NCBI GenBank assembly: GCA_029718625.1
Contig: CM056385.1
Location: forward strand, 26,918,273-26,982,272
Direction of reading: 5' to 3'
DNA: 64,000 bases
Source of the DNA: Synaphobranchus kaupii
Taxonomy: Eukaryota > Chordata > Actinopteri > Anguilliformes > Synaphobranchidae
The position numbers were made by a program, and so were the translations under genes. The notes beneath the pieces are model-generated. The model was not told the origin of the DNA, ran no database searches, and saw only the letters and a program-made list of their open reading frames with translations. Within the stretch, counting starts at the first letter, position 1, and each line of letters begins with the position of its first letter. This document shows, piece by piece, positions 1 to 10,800 of this stretch.

Positions 1-405
1 GAATTAATTTTGGTAGCTAGGCCTAAAGTAACTGGTCGGTAGAATTAATGTGCCCGAAGTACTGGGACATTTAGTCTAAACGAAATTCCTAAAGTAACTG
101 GAATAGTTCAGTTAGCTGTGTCCGAAGTACTGGAGCAGCAACTGTGATTTATTTTTATCCTAAAGTAACTGGATAATTGGGTGTTGTAAGTGAATACTTC
201 CTAAAGTAACTGGAAGAGTTGAGTTGGCTGTGTCCAAAGCACTGGAACAGCAACTGTAATTTATATTATCCTAAAGTAACTGGGTAATTTGGGTTGTCCT
301 GATATAGGCTTACCTTATATAATTTGACAGATTGTTTGGTTGGATACCGTAACAAGGCTAGAATATTATATTTGGTTGTCGGTCGACTTTTGGTAGAATA
401 TAGCT
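1..405 (+). repeat. ERV leader with reiterated 14-bp motif
   Basis: This non-coding leader upstream of gag contains five copies of CCTAAAGTAACTGG, starting at 22, 88, 159, 200 and 270. They alternate with a related motif, GAAGTACTGG or AAAGCACTGG, at about 56, 124 and 236. Longer blocks repeat too: the stretch around 120-172 recurs at about 230-283. In retroviruses this interval normally holds packaging and dimerisation signals, so the repeats may be part of an RNA structure; that is inference. No splice donor could be assigned with confidence. Confidence 0.6.
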
Positions 406-1899
406 ATGGAGAGCTTTATGGTTCGTTACATTGCCAAGCACGGCAAATCTGACATTCTAGAAGGCATTCAAAGTCAGGAGAAGCCGTATACATGGGCTGC
501 GTCCCAATTTGAGAGCCACCCAAAGGTTGGCAAATTAAATAAAAAAGGGAAGATTGCGGTAGCTATGACGGGTGTTCTTGCTTCATATAAATTATGCAAC
601 AAGAGATTAGAGGCTCTTGAAGTGGAGAACGACAATTTAAAGCAACAGATCGAGGAGAACCAAACAGCTATTAAAAGTAATCACGTACACGCTAATTTGA
701 ATGCCGAGATACAGTTAGATCTGCGTAAAGAGGTTGCCGAATTAAAGCAATTTAATTTTGAGTTACAACGCGAATTGGATAATACCCACACAGAGGTAAA
801 AAAGTTACAAAACGCATATGACCATTTATTTGAAAAATGCAATAAATATACGGAGCATTGTGTAGACCGGACAGATTACAGTGAGCGTGATTTCTGGAAT
901 AAACCCGGTAAACATAACACAAATAATACGTGGGACAACAATTCTGACTGTACGGTGAAATTCCCTGTGGCACCAGTGCATGAGACAATGACGATTGTAC
1001 CTGGGGAGGGGGCAGACCGTGTAACGACCATGACGACTGTAAAACCATTGACACCCAGTGAAATAGAATCGTTGGTTAAAAATATTGGTACCTATGAGCC
1101 TGCAAGGCGAGACCCCGTGGAGTTTTTAGCCAATTTAGAGAGGATGGTTGACCTACATCGTTTGACAGATGCTGATGCTTGCGTAATATTGACTGCTTGT
1201 TTGCCCCATGCGTTAGCTAGTGCGCTCCCTCAGAACATTCACAACAGGAATGCGAAGAAAGATGACAGGAAAACTGCATTGTTGGGGGTGCTAGGGACAC
1301 GCTCGGTTGATTGGGACAAGATAAGAGAGGTTGTGATGTCACCAGGCGAACATCCAGCAGCATATGCCGCAAGATTGTGGGAAGCGTTTAGTTCATACAG
1401 CGGTGTAGCGAATCTGACGCAGCAGGATCCCATGTTCAAATCCGCTTTAATTTCGCAATGTGACACTCACACACGAACTGCCCTTGCACTACACATAGAT
1501 TCGAACACACCATATTCAGATATAGTGGCAAAGATGACCCAGTTATATAACTCCACTTCTACACTTAAAAGAAAACAGCCTATAGCAGCGATTGGACGGG
1601 GATCATCACATAATTCTAAATCTGTCTCTTGGAAAAATGAGGGGTACATTCCAGACGATATCAAACAACACAGAGGGGATAGACCACCCCCTTTCAATAG
1701 GCAAGTAGTGTGTTATTCTTGTAACCAAGAGGGCCATATAGCCAGAGAGTGTAAATCACAAAACCATAAACAATCTCCATATGATGACCTTAGCAAACAG
1801 ATAAGCGATATGCAAGCAGCTTTAAGCAAACTGAGTGCAGAGAACAATGACCTACATACAACCCTTAGGAAAATCAATGACAATAAGAATTTGGCATAG
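406..1899 (+). CDS. gag: Gag-like polyprotein of the ERV
   Basis: The ORF encodes 497 residues and would supply the structural core protein of the element. The N-terminal part, around residues 60-150, is rich in Glu, Lys, Leu and Asn with heptad-like spacing and looks like a coiled coil. The middle, about residues 215-370, is compatible with a capsid domain by composition. A single CCHC zinc knuckle, C-x2-C-x4-H-x4-C, starts at residue 436 (base 1711). A second hydrophilic, helix-prone tail follows the knuckle. The frame ends with TAG at 1897-1899, and the next codons continue in the same frame into protease. The start at 406 is the first ATG; a second in-frame ATG follows five codons later (418). 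Confidence 0.8.
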   Translation: MESFMVRYIAKHGKSDILEGIQSQEKPYTWAASQFESHPKVGKLNKKGKIAVAMTGVLASYKLCNKRLEALEVENDNLKQQIEENQTAIKSNHVHANLNAEIQLDLRKEVAELKQFNFELQRELDNTHTEVKKLQNAYDHLFEKCNKYTEHCVDRTDYSERDFWNKPGKHNTNNTWDNNSDCTVKFPVAPVHETMTIVPGEGADRVTTMTTVKPLTPSEIESLVKNIGTYEPARRDPVEFLANLERMVDLHRLTDADACVILTACLPHALASALPQNIHNRNAKKDDRKTALLGVLGTRSVDWDKIREVVMSPGEHPAAYAARLWEAFSSYSGVANLTQQDPMFKSALISQCDTHTRTALALHIDSNTPYSDIVAKMTQLYNSTSTLKRKQPIAAIGRGSSHNSKSVSWKNEGYIPDDIKQHRGDRPPPFNRQVVCYSCNQEGHIARECKSQNHKQSPYDDLSKQISDMQAALSKLSAENNDLHTTLRKINDNKNLA

Positions 1900-4800
1900 G
1901 AATCACAGGCCCTCGTATCTCATGTAGCACCAATAACTCGCGATAAGTGGGGCAGACCAATTGTTAAAGTTGCTGTTGAGGGTCGATGCAGCGATTGGTT
2001 AGTTGATACTGGTGCTTCTCTTTCCATTATTCATTCTAATTCATTGCCAAAGAATAGTAAAAACACTATTACATTAGAAGGTTTTGATGGCACAATTTCT
2101 CTTGCTTCTCAGTCAAACAAATTAAATTTTCAAGTTGGCAATGACACATTTAATGATAAAGCATGGCTTAGTTCAACTGGTGATGGTCGTGACATACTGG
2201 GTTCGGATATAATTCAAAAACGCGGATACGTAATTGATTATGGCAATAACTGCATTTGGCGCAGTAATGAGAATAATAATGGTTGTGTGGAAATTTCAGA
2301 TGTACATGCGATACATGCTATAAAAAAATCGGAGGATTATGATTTGGATACATTGTTACAAGTAGATGATACTCAATTGCCTAAGTTGTTAGCAAATCAT
2401 AGAGGAGCTTTTGCTAAAAGTAAACATGATTGTGGGCGTGTTGATTCGGATATCATGGAAGTGAATGTACAAGGGCGCGATCCCCCACCTTTAAGACAAT
2501 ATAACTACCCAGCGGAGGCCACGCCATATATACAAACTACCATTGATTCACTTCTGGAGCAGGGAGTCATAAGACCCTGTCTCTCACCCACAATGGCACC
2601 AATATGGCCAGTGCGCAAGCCTGATGGTTCCTGGAGATTATGCATTGACTATAGAGAGCTTAATAAGTGGACACCCACCTGTGCACCTGTTGTAGCCTCC
2701 ACCCCTGATGTACTTGCCTCCTTAATTCCAGAAGCAAATTATTATTCTGCTCTTGATGTGTCTAATGGGTTTTGGGCTATTCCATTGCATCCTGACTGTC
2801 AGTACAAATTTGCATTTAAGTTCAAAAACACTCAGTACACCTGGACAGTGCTGCCACAAGGGTATGCCAATTCTCCTACTTTGTTTCACCAATGTCTAGC
2901 CAAAGTTTTGAGTGGTTTCTCAAAACCACAATGTCTTGTGCAATATGTTGATGACTTGTTACTACAGACGGCTACCAAAGAAGAACATGTCACATTGTTA
3001 GCTGAGCTATTGTATTTGCTGGAGGAGGCTGGTTTGAAATTAAATCCAAAAAAGGCACAACTCTTGAAGTCAGAAGTAACTTATTTGGGTATCAAAATCA
3101 GCCAAGGGGGGCGCACACCCGATCCACATAAAGTGGAACTCATTCAGAGGCTTCCCGTACCTGTATCAGTCACTGCCTTGAGATCCTTTTTGGGAATTGT
3201 TGGCTTTTGTAGAGATTTCATTGAGGGCTTTGCAGATATTGCAAAGCCATTGAACAGTCTACTTACAGGTAAGAAAGGAAAGAAGGACAAATTAGACTGG
3301 AGGCCAGAACATCAAGTAGCATTTGAACAATTAAAACAGGCTTTAGTCCAAGCACCAGCTCTACGCAATCCAGACCGTTCACAACCATTTGTCTTACAAA
3401 CCGCGGCCACAGAACAAGCTTTGTCCGCAGTTTTACTTCAGGAGGTTCAGGGGAACCTCAGACCCATTGCTTATGCATCACGAGTATTATCTCCGGTGGA
3501 GAAAGCTTTTGATCTATGTACACGACACCTCTTATCAGTCCATTGGGCAATGTCGCATTTTGAGTATATCTATGGATTTAATGAAGTGGTGCTCCACACA
3601 CCTCATACACCATTGCAGCTCCTACTGAATGGCAAGGTCAAAGGTGTTTCGAATGCTCGTCTCGCCAGATGGACCTTAGACTTAGGTTCCAGGAATCTGA
3701 AAACTGCATATAAACCCAATATTATGCTACCCCGCACCCTTTTGTATGAAGGCACACCACATAATTGTGAAACAGAAACTGTCCCTGCTCTTGATGGAGT
3801 TTTTGGAGTGTCACCAATTGAAGGTGCAACTGATGTTTATGTTGATGGGTCACGATATTGGCAGGATGGTCAGTATCGAACCGGTTTTGCAATCCACTCT
3901 TGCGAAGGTGATTTTTTGTATCAATGTCCTCCACATTTTTCAGCTCAGAAAGCAGAAATTGTTTCGGTCTTGCAGACATTAACAGTTTTTACTGATTCGC
4001 CTTTGAACATTTATTCGGATTCTGCATTTGTGGTCAACTCTTTAACCGAATATTTACCTATCTGGCAAAAGCGTGGTTTCACAAGTGCTGATGGTCAGCC
4101 TCTAACACAAATAGGTCCAATACAGGCTTTGTGGTCAGCTGCAACATCTCGCAAACACAAGATTGCTTTACTTAAGGTGAAGGCACATCAGAGGAAAGGC
4201 ACCTGTGTGCATGGAGATGCTAACCTTGTGGTGGATGAATTGGCTAAGAAGGCAGCCATAGAAGGTGAACCGTTAGGTGACATACAAGATTCAGAGCGTA
4301 TTTTCGCCTTGTCGGATGTTGAACCAGTTGATTTAAAAAGTGTCCAACAGGATGATCCATTGATTTGTGAAGCCATTAAAGTCAAACAACGACATGAGGC
4401 GATTACAGATGGCCCATTTTCCAAGTTTGATGCAAAAATAATGATACATGACAATGTATTACTATACAAAACAACAGATGACATAGCATGGATTCCACCG
4501 TCAGGATTGCGGTCGGATATTCTATATCACATCCACAATCAGGGGGGGCATCTAGGTGCGGATAAGGTCAAAGATCGCTTGAAAGGCATGTTTTGGTGGC
4601 CGGACATCGAGATAGATGTAAATAAATACTGTTTGAACTGTTTGGTTTGTGCTCAAATGAATCCTTCACACATCAAAAAGAAAGGACGCTTAAGGCCCAC
4701 ATGTTTAGCTGAAGGTCCTTGGACGAATCTCCAGATAGACTACATAGGTCCACTCCCACCTGCAAAAGGAGGTTACAAATACATACTGATGATTGTGGAC

Positions 4801-5565
4801 ACATTCAGTAAGTGGATTGAGGCTTTTCCGATTAAAGCAGACACAGCCCTTGCCACAGCACGGGTACTATGGGAACAGGTGTATTGCAGATGGGGATTAC
4901 CTCTTAGCCTGGAGAGTGATAGAGGCACGCACTTCACAGGACAAATACACACAGACCTAGCTAAACTTTTAGGAATAAAGCATCACCTACACATTTCACA
5001 CCACCCACAAGCATCTGGAGGGGTAGAACGGGCTAATAGGACATTAAAAATATCCTTAAAAAAAATGGTCCTAGAAAACGGTTCTAACTGGGCTCAAAAC
5101 CTTCCGAGTATTCTAATGTCCCTAAGAGGAATTAGTCATAAAAGCACAGGCTTCAGCCCTCATGAGTTAATGACAGGAAGGAAAATGCGCATGCCAGAGC
5201 ATCTATGGCTGGAGATGCCAAGACCTCTGGTGGAGGGGTGGACCACAGAGACTTTCTTTAAAAATTTGTGTTCTTCACTACCTGCAATGTATCATCAAGC
5301 AGCCAATAATATTGGCGCCACTCAGAAATACAATAAGTTGTATTATGACAAAGATGTTAAGGAACGTAAATTCGAATTAGGGGATGAAGTAATGGTGAAA
5401 AACTACCACCACGAAGGCCCATGGTCGGCTAACTGGAAAGGACCATGCACAGTTATTGACAAATGTGGAGAATCCATATACAAAATCCAATACAAGGCAA
5501 AAACTGGACGGCACACAGCTAAATGGCATCATGTGGACCAGCTGAAACCTTATATAAAGGAATAA
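1900..5565 (+). CDS. pol: Pro-Pol polyprotein (protease, RT, RNase H, integrase), in frame after the gag TAG
   Basis: The frame is open from 1900 to the stop at 5565 and continues the gag frame after the single TAG. An aspartic protease site, DTGAS, lies at 2005-2019. Reverse transcriptase shows LPQG at 2851-2862 and YVDD at 2944-2955. A degenerate RNase H or tether region follows (about 3290-3750), then a second RNase H beginning near 3832. Integrase has an H-H-C-C zinc finger (about 4535-4650) and a catalytic D, D-x35-E triad at 4738, 4918 and 5026. A GPY/F-like module with WKGP lies near the C-terminus. There is no ATG at the start of the open frame, and the start that gene finders might take (2044) is a TTG inside the protease. 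Expression is therefore most likely by readthrough of the gag stop, as in gammaretroviruses; that is inference. No internal stop or frameshift was seen. Confidence 0.85.
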   Translation, partial: ESQALVSHVAPITRDKWGRPIVKVAVEGRCSDWLVDTGASLSIIHSNSLPKNSKNTITLEGFDGTISLASQSNKLNFQVGNDTFNDKAWLSSTGDGRDILGSDIIQKRGYVIDYGNNCIWRSNENNNGCVEISDVHAIHAIKKSEDYDLDTLLQVDDTQLPKLLANHRGAFAKSKHDCGRVDSDIMEVNVQGRDPPPLRQYNYPAEATPYIQTTIDSLLEQGVIRPCLSPTMAPIWPVRKPDGSWRLCIDYRELNKWTPTCAPVVASTPDVLASLIPEANYYSALDVSNGFWAIPLHPDCQYKFAFKFKNTQYTWTVLPQGYANSPTLFHQCLAKVLSGFSKPQCLVQYVDDLLLQTATKEEHVTLLAELLYLLEEAGLKLNPKKAQLLKSEVTYLGIKISQGGRTPDPHKVELIQRLPVPVSVTALRSFLGIVGFCRDFIEGFADIAKPLNSLLTGKKGKKDKLDWRPEHQVAFEQLKQALVQAPALRNPDRSQPFVLQTAATEQALSAVLLQEVQGNLRPIAYASRVLSPVEKAFDLCTRHLLSVHWAMSHFEYIYGFNEVVLHTPHTPLQLLLNGKVKGVSNARLARWTLDLGSRNLKTAYKPNIMLPRTLLYEGTPHNCETETVPALDGVFGVSPIEGATDVYVDGSRYWQDGQYRTGFAIHSCEGDFLYQCPPHFSAQKAEIVSVLQTLTVFTDSPLNIYSDSAFVVNSLTEYLPIWQKRGFTSADGQPLTQIGPIQALWSAATSRKHKIALLKVKAHQRKGTCVHGDANLVVDELAKKAAIEGEPLGDIQDSERIFALSDVEPVDLKSVQQDDPLICEAIKVKQRHEAITDGPFSKFDAKIMIHDNVLLYKTTDDIAWIPPSGLRSDILYHIHNQGGHLGADKVKDRLKGMFWWPDIEIDVNKYCLNCLVCAQMNPSHIKKKGRLRPTCLAEGPWTNLQIDYIGPLPPAKGGYKYILMIVDTFSKWIEAFPIKADTALATARVLWEQVYCRWGLPLSLESDRGTHFTGQIHTDLAKLLGIKHHLHISHHPQASGGVERANRTLKISLKKMVLENGSNWAQNLPSILMSLRGISHKSTGFSPHELMTGRKMRMPEHLWLEMPRPLVEGWTTETFFKNLCSSLPAMYHQAANNIGATQKYNKLYYDKDVKERKFELGDEVMVKNYHHEGPWSANWKGPCTVIDKCGESIYKIQYKAKTGRHTAKWHHVDQLKPYIKE

Positions 5566-5727
5566 GAATCATATGTATAGGGAGGGCAAATTAATTGTTT
5601 GTATTATTGTTTGTCATTAATTGTTTACATCATTGTTCAAAATGAATTGTTTGTATGTTTCAGGCACCTGTTATGTGGGGGGGGGGGGGAGTAATTGTTC
5701 ATTTGTTGTTTCAGGCACCTGTTTAAA
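5566..5727 (+). other. Pol-to-third-ORF spacer with duplicated splice-acceptor-like motif
   Basis: The spacer carries two copies of TGTTTCAGGCACCTGTT, at about 5657 and 5707, each resembling a 3' splice site (pyrimidines then CAG). A run of G lies between them (about 5677-5689). The second copy sits just upstream of the ATG at 5728. The arrangement fits a subgenomic spliced RNA for the third ORF, with the acceptor duplicated. No RNA evidence is available. Confidence 0.4.
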
Positions 5728-6081
5728 ATGTGGACCATATGCATGATAATGATACTGCCAGCCGTGGTGATAGGAGGATGTCCAGAGGAACGGATGGCCC
5801 CCCAATCAGGAGTGATGACACAGCCCTACCCAGGAGTTCTGGTCAACAACATCCAGTGGGTCCATGTTCCAGTCCTCGTCAACCTGACAGCTTGGTCACC
5901 TGACATGGATGAGCACTGCAGGCGGGAAAGCGTGACGGGGATGTACAAAGACCTACTGACGACCAAATTTTTGAAGTATCAGGGCGCTGTGGCAAAACAA
6001 CACAAATCTACACCAACTGGACGAAAGCTCATGGACTTTATTGATGGTCTCCTCGGAGAAACTGTTAAACCAGATGCATGA
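5728..6081 (+). CDS. Short secreted or membrane ORF in the envelope position of the ERV
   Basis: This 117-residue ORF starts at the ATG at 5728; in-frame codons upstream lack an ATG. The first 20 or so residues are hydrophobic and end in small residues before a Cys, as in a signal peptide. The rest has one N-x-T glycosylation site, is hydrophilic and has no second membrane segment. It occupies the place of env, but it is far too short and shows no fusion peptide, furin site or transmembrane anchor that I can see. It may be the remaining N-terminal piece of an envelope gene or an unrelated accessory protein. I do not recognise the sequence. Confidence 0.45.
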   Translation: MWTICMIMILPAVVIGGCPEERMAPQSGVMTQPYPGVLVNNIQWVHVPVLVNLTAWSPDMDEHCRRESVTGMYKDLLTTKFLKYQGAVAKQHKSTPTGRKLMDFIDGLLGETVKPDA

Positions 6082-6525
6082 TGGTGACTTACAATTGACA
6101 TTCAAAGCAGCCGTATGTGTTTGTCTAGTTTTATTGTGTTTCAAAGTTTATGTTGTATTATGTGTTCATTTCTGAAGCAGCAGAATTTTGGGTTTTCTAG
6201 CGACATCATCAGACAGGCAAATTGGATGAAGTAGTCCTTAGATCTACCTCCTCCTGGCAGCTGACTTTTATTATCACTAGTCTAAATTCTCAATAAAATT
6301 GTAATTATGATAAGTTCCACCAGGTAAGAGCATGGCAGAATATGGCAATAAGTCCAGCTGGGTGTGGTGCTGGATCCCATGACGGGTAAGACTCTCCAAG
6401 CCAAAAGAGGGCAACCTAAGACAGGACAGCACCGCCACTGGCACACTTCTTGGGAATGAGGTGTTCATGTTTGTCAGACTTGGGTGAAGTGATGCTTTCT
6501 GGCAGATAAGCATCAAAGGGGGGAT
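6082..6525 (+). other. ERV 3' non-coding region and polypurine tract
   Basis: No coding frame of note was found on the + strand. An AATAAA occurs at about 6293. The segment ends in the purine run AAAGGGGGGA at about 6515-6524, directly before the TG of the LTR. That is the expected position of the plus-strand primer for reverse transcription. If a full envelope gene was once here it has been lost. Confidence 0.55.
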
Positions 6526-7059
6526 TGTAAGATTCTAAACTGATATGATCCACTCAAAACACTGACAAATCAACCACGCCGCCGGCCGAATCAACCAACT
6601 TATCATAAATACAATGTAGGTTAAATTGTAAGTGAAAACAGTGACTCGTCGCCACTGTTAGGCATAGCATTCAATTATAGAATAGCAGCTGGGAGTGAGT
6701 GATCAAAGCCTATTTCAACCAAGGAAATTAGATTAGCAATACAATAGACTGGTTCCTGGTTAGACCACGGGAAGTTGCACCTTCAGACCCCCTACTGATG
6801 GACAGACTGATTGATCTAAGGGAGCCAAACGGTGTCTTCCTTAAATCAATCACATCATTTTTGAATACACATTTCGGTTTCCTGCCTGTAGAAAACAAAG
6901 CCCTAAATTGGTATTTAAAGTCATCCATTTTACAGAACAGGATTCAGATTTTACTCCGCTGAATCCAGAGTGCATTGCTGTATCTCTGACAACTGCTGTT
7001 ACGAAGAATAAACTTTGTCATTTTCAACGAACTTCGGAGCCGTTCCTTTTTTTCTTACA
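6526..7059 (+). repeat. 3' LTR of the ERV
   Basis: The 534-bp LTR starts with TGTAAGA and ends with TCTTACA, a perfect 7-bp terminal inverted pair with the TG...CA ends of LTRs. A polypurine tract lies immediately upstream. A TATTTAAA box is at about 6911 and a polyadenylation signal AATAAA at 7007-7012, followed by a short U5. Because the element is in sense orientation within a likely intron, this signal could prematurely end host transcripts; that is inference. Confidence 0.75.
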
Positions 7060-7819
7060 CCCTTTTCTCTGTGTTCCTACTGTTGACTCTGAGGAAGACG
7101 AAAGTCGAAACGTCAGTCAACCCCCTGCAATAAACGTGCAGACCTCCAATGAGTGCTCCAGTGCTTTATTTCAGGTAGTCCACTAGAAGTGCCCAGGTAA
7201 AAGCCCTTTTTGTACATAATGAGGGTTGTATACATTCATCAATGTTATCTCTGTCTTTTCAATTTTACCTATAAGTAATATATATCTTCCTTCTTTGTCT
7301 TCTCCATTTGAAATGGTATATAGTTTTTTTATTTATTATTATAATAGCCATACCCCTCCTTGCTAAATTGTAGGATGAAAAAAAGACTTGGCCTGAGGCT
7401 AACTTCTCCAATTTCTCATGTTCTTTTTTTGCTTTGAGAGTATTTCTGATGTTAGTACATTCTCAAAGTAGGCAGAGCCGGAATACCGTCGCTTAGCAAC
7501 AACACTGACGCGAATGCTCATAGAAATAGAACATGGTGAATGCTGAAAATAGTTTTAAAAAAAATAATTTTAAGTAAAAAACTAAAAGTAAAATCAATCG
7601 AGTGTTTATGTAAACAAAAATGAAAAGCACCCTGTGCAAAAGCCGGACCCCTTACCCTTTTTTTCTGGCAAGTTTGGAGGCAATCGGAGGAATGATGCGC
7701 AGTCCAAATCCGGACAAACAAACACAAATGCACAAATTATATTAGTAGCATAAGTTTTCTTCTAGAACAGCGTGTTTTGAGCATGTTATTTAAGTTATGG
7801 TCTTTTCTGCCTGAACCAG
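7060..7819 (+). other. Intron 6 sequence of SLC22 copy A with a retroelement-like tail
   Basis: This is non-coding sequence between the LTR and exon 7. The stretch at about 7088-7135 has a GTCGAAACGTCAGT core followed by an AATAAA, resembling the 3' tails of Penelope-like or similar retroelements in fish. A related tail is at 29905-29995. The remainder, about 7200-7790, is AT-rich with nothing else recognised. No exon 6 is present, so it must lie left of the ERV. Confidence 0.4.
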
Positions 7820-10800
7820 GTTCTCCACTAGCTTTGCTTACTACGGCCTGGCTATGGACCTGCAGAAGTTTGGCGTCAACATCTACCTGATCCAGGTAAT
7901 CTTTGGGGCTGTGGATATCCCTGCTAAACTGGTGGCCATGGCGTCCCTCAGCTTCCTGGGGAGGCGCATCTCCCAGTCAGCCTGTCTAATCCTGTCCGCC
8001 ACCTTCATCTTCACCAACATCTTCGTCCCCTCAGGTCAGATCATGTCGCAGCCTCAGCATTTTCAGTCCAGAACCTGGCCTTTAAAGGGGCTATATGTAA
8101 CATTCAGAAAATCCTTCTATAGCGCGCTTCCTCACACTCGCACACCGGGAGTGAGCAACATTTGGTGGCTGGATAATGTTAGCTACTACCCGGCCTTGAT
8201 CCGGTGTTGCTTGGTAACGTTAGCTGGCAAAGTAATTTGTAATAGACAAGCTAGCCAACTAACGTTACCAGCCAGATCAGCCCTCGGGAGTCGGGTTTGA
8301 ATTAATGTAACTTAGCTAGCTAACGTTATCCACTCAGACAGTATTATGTTAAACTGTCTAATATTTTTTGATGCCCGAAAATGTACAAATGTTCTATAAT
8401 GACTATGTACAAAAAGTTCTATAATTTCTAAACATTTCATCCAATATGGATGAAAATACCCTCAAATTAAAGCTGACAGTCTGCACTTCAACCTCATTGT
8501 CATTGTATCCTTTCAAACTCAAAGTGCTAAATTACAGAACCAAAATTACAAAAAATGTATCACTGTCCAATGAATTATGGTGCTCACTGTATGTAAATTT
8601 CAGTATTTGACTTTCAAGCAGGTTTTTAGCAGTCACAGTAAATACAGCGCCCTTGTGGCCTGCACTATCAGACACATATTTCCTTTATCCATCAGTATCA
8701 CAAGGCCAAAGAACAAGTTTCGAAGAAAAACAGGTTATAAAGAAAACAAGTTTCAACATAGCTAAAATGCTTAACTTTCTTACACATGAGTGAGAGCTGT
8801 GGACCCCAACCCAATAGGGTCTTGGGTCCTACCTCGGGTTTTCGGGTACACATGGACCCGTGAAGATCTCTAACCTACCCCACAATTCCACAAACAATAG
8901 CCAAGTCATCTTACCTACGTTTTTAAACACTCTGGTAATTAGCGTCTAGGTGTGTCTGAAGGACGTCCTTACTGGCTACACTCACCCCCACTTTAAATGT
9001 TCACCGTCCCGGTGAATAGGATTAACAGACTACCATTACTGCCATAGTCTGAAGGTGACAAAGCAAGCATTAGTGTTGCAAACCCTTGGGGTATGGTGTG
9101 ATCTTGGGGATCTGGTCTATTAAGGGACCTGGGAAGGTTAAATTGATTGGAATGCATCCCTGCATTCCACCTGGAAGTTCTTCTATTCCTCACAGGAGCA
9201 GTCTCCTGTTCTTGGCTTTGTGGTTTGTTAGGCGCTGGGCCAGTGATAGATGGATGCTCTTAGCTGGGCTCATGTGGAGGACTCAACCACCCTTTCACTC
9301 AACCACCCTTTCACTACCCTCCGCCACGAAGGGAGGATGACCATCTTCCCTAACTGGTCCGTTTTCCTCTAACAAGCCACATGTTTGTTCCACCATGATA
9401 AACTCCTGAACCCCAATTGTCTGGTTCTTTGGGATTGTCCTGTAGGCGAGATGGGGAAGGTGCTTCTTCAGCAGGCTGGTAATCACTTGGAATCACCCGC
9501 AGCTCAGCAATGACTAATCATATTCAGTCCCTGTCCAACATGCGGGAAAACATTGTATACTGTACCAGTATCATTCATGCTTTCTACAACCTGGACCTAT
9601 TTTAACGTCATATGCAGTGGTTCTTTTGGAGGACCAAGGTTCCTACTGGAAGGATGGAAATGGGAATAGCAGCATTATGTTGATCTTTTTGCTGAGACGC
9701 CACCGTCTCCAGATGCTGCTTCGCATCCTCGTATATGGACTCTCAGAGCTTCCTGATGATCATCCATCCAATCGGTTTTGGACCCCTATTCCGGTTCTTC
9801 CACTATTCCTAAAAGGAAGTCAACAGGGAACTGTGGTCTTTGTCCAAATATCAATTCTTATGGCGAATGGCTGGTAGATCTGTGAACTGTGGCATTATAA
9901 GCAAAGATAACCTGTGGCAGGTGGCGAGGCCATCATCTCTTCTGATTAGCATCCAGGGTCCTCAGCAAGTCATGGAGGGTACGATTAAATTGTTCACACT
10001 GCCTATTGCCTTCAGGATGGTATGCAGTTTTCTGGCTCTTCTTCAATCCCATACAATTCACATAGCCACTTCATCAGGTTTCCATCAAACACCCACCCTT
10101 AGGCTGAATGGTCCAGATCTGAGGCTTGAAGAGTTGAGGATTGACTCTTGGCATGTTGGTATGCCGACAAGAGTGGCTCCTATGGACAAGATTGAACATT
10201 GCCTGCCCCCACCAACATCCCAAATGGAACCCTGATGCCAGAGGGTGGAGTACCCGATCATACTGGAGCTGTGGGCAGAGGGCTGAAGAGACAGAGTATC
10301 TGCATTTCTGTTAGCCTTCCCTGGGCAGGTAAAATCAAATAATTCCAACTGAGATACCCAGCATTATTCTACAGCTGCCGACTTTGAATGTAAGTAAGTG
10401 ATTTATTGTAAGTACAGACAGTAAACTTAGCACCTAACAAATATTCTCAAAACTTCTCAGTTAGTACCCATTTAAGGCCAAGAAACTCGAGCTTCATTGA
10501 ACTATAGTTAGAAATGTTCATTTCAGTTGGTCTTAACACTCTGCTGGCAAAGGCTATAGGTGGTTGCTGACTCTCTAAGTGTTGTGATAAGACTGCATCA
10601 AGGCCATCCATCTCCAACACAAAGGGCTTGGAAAAGTCAGTATCCCCCAGCACTGGTGCTTTCTCACAGTCATTGTTCCACTTACTTCCTATGGTGCCTG
10701 TTATGTTGTTTGTATGTTGTTTCTGTTGCATTGTATGCCAGCCACTAGTTGAAGTGGGGCTGCATGCCTCACAAAGCCCTCCACAAAGCACCAGTAGTAG

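Larger units (their letters stand above)
1..7059 (+). mobile_element. Endogenous retrovirus-like LTR element, left end outside window
   Basis: This is an LTR element read left to right: leader, gag, pro-pol, a short third ORF, polypurine tract and 3' LTR. The 5' LTR and primer binding site are not visible, so they must lie left of base 1. The reverse transcriptase motifs LPQG and YVDD, a degenerate RNase H (tether) followed by a second full RNase H, and a gag stop with pol in the same frame all point to a retrovirus-like (class I, gamma/epsilon type) element rather than an ordinary Ty3 element. The gag and pol frames are open over their whole lengths, which suggests a fairly recent insertion. 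It has the same orientation as the SLC22 gene whose exon 7 follows, and probably sits in that gene's intron 6. No full envelope gene is present. Confidence 0.85.

Noticed and set aside
2044..5565. Pol starting independently at 2044
   Set aside because: The codon at 2044 is TTG and lies downstream of the DTGAS protease site. The frame is continuous back to the gag stop.
9086..10235. + strand ORFs in intron 7 of copy A
   Set aside because: They are antisense to a decayed Ty3 element and show no motif.
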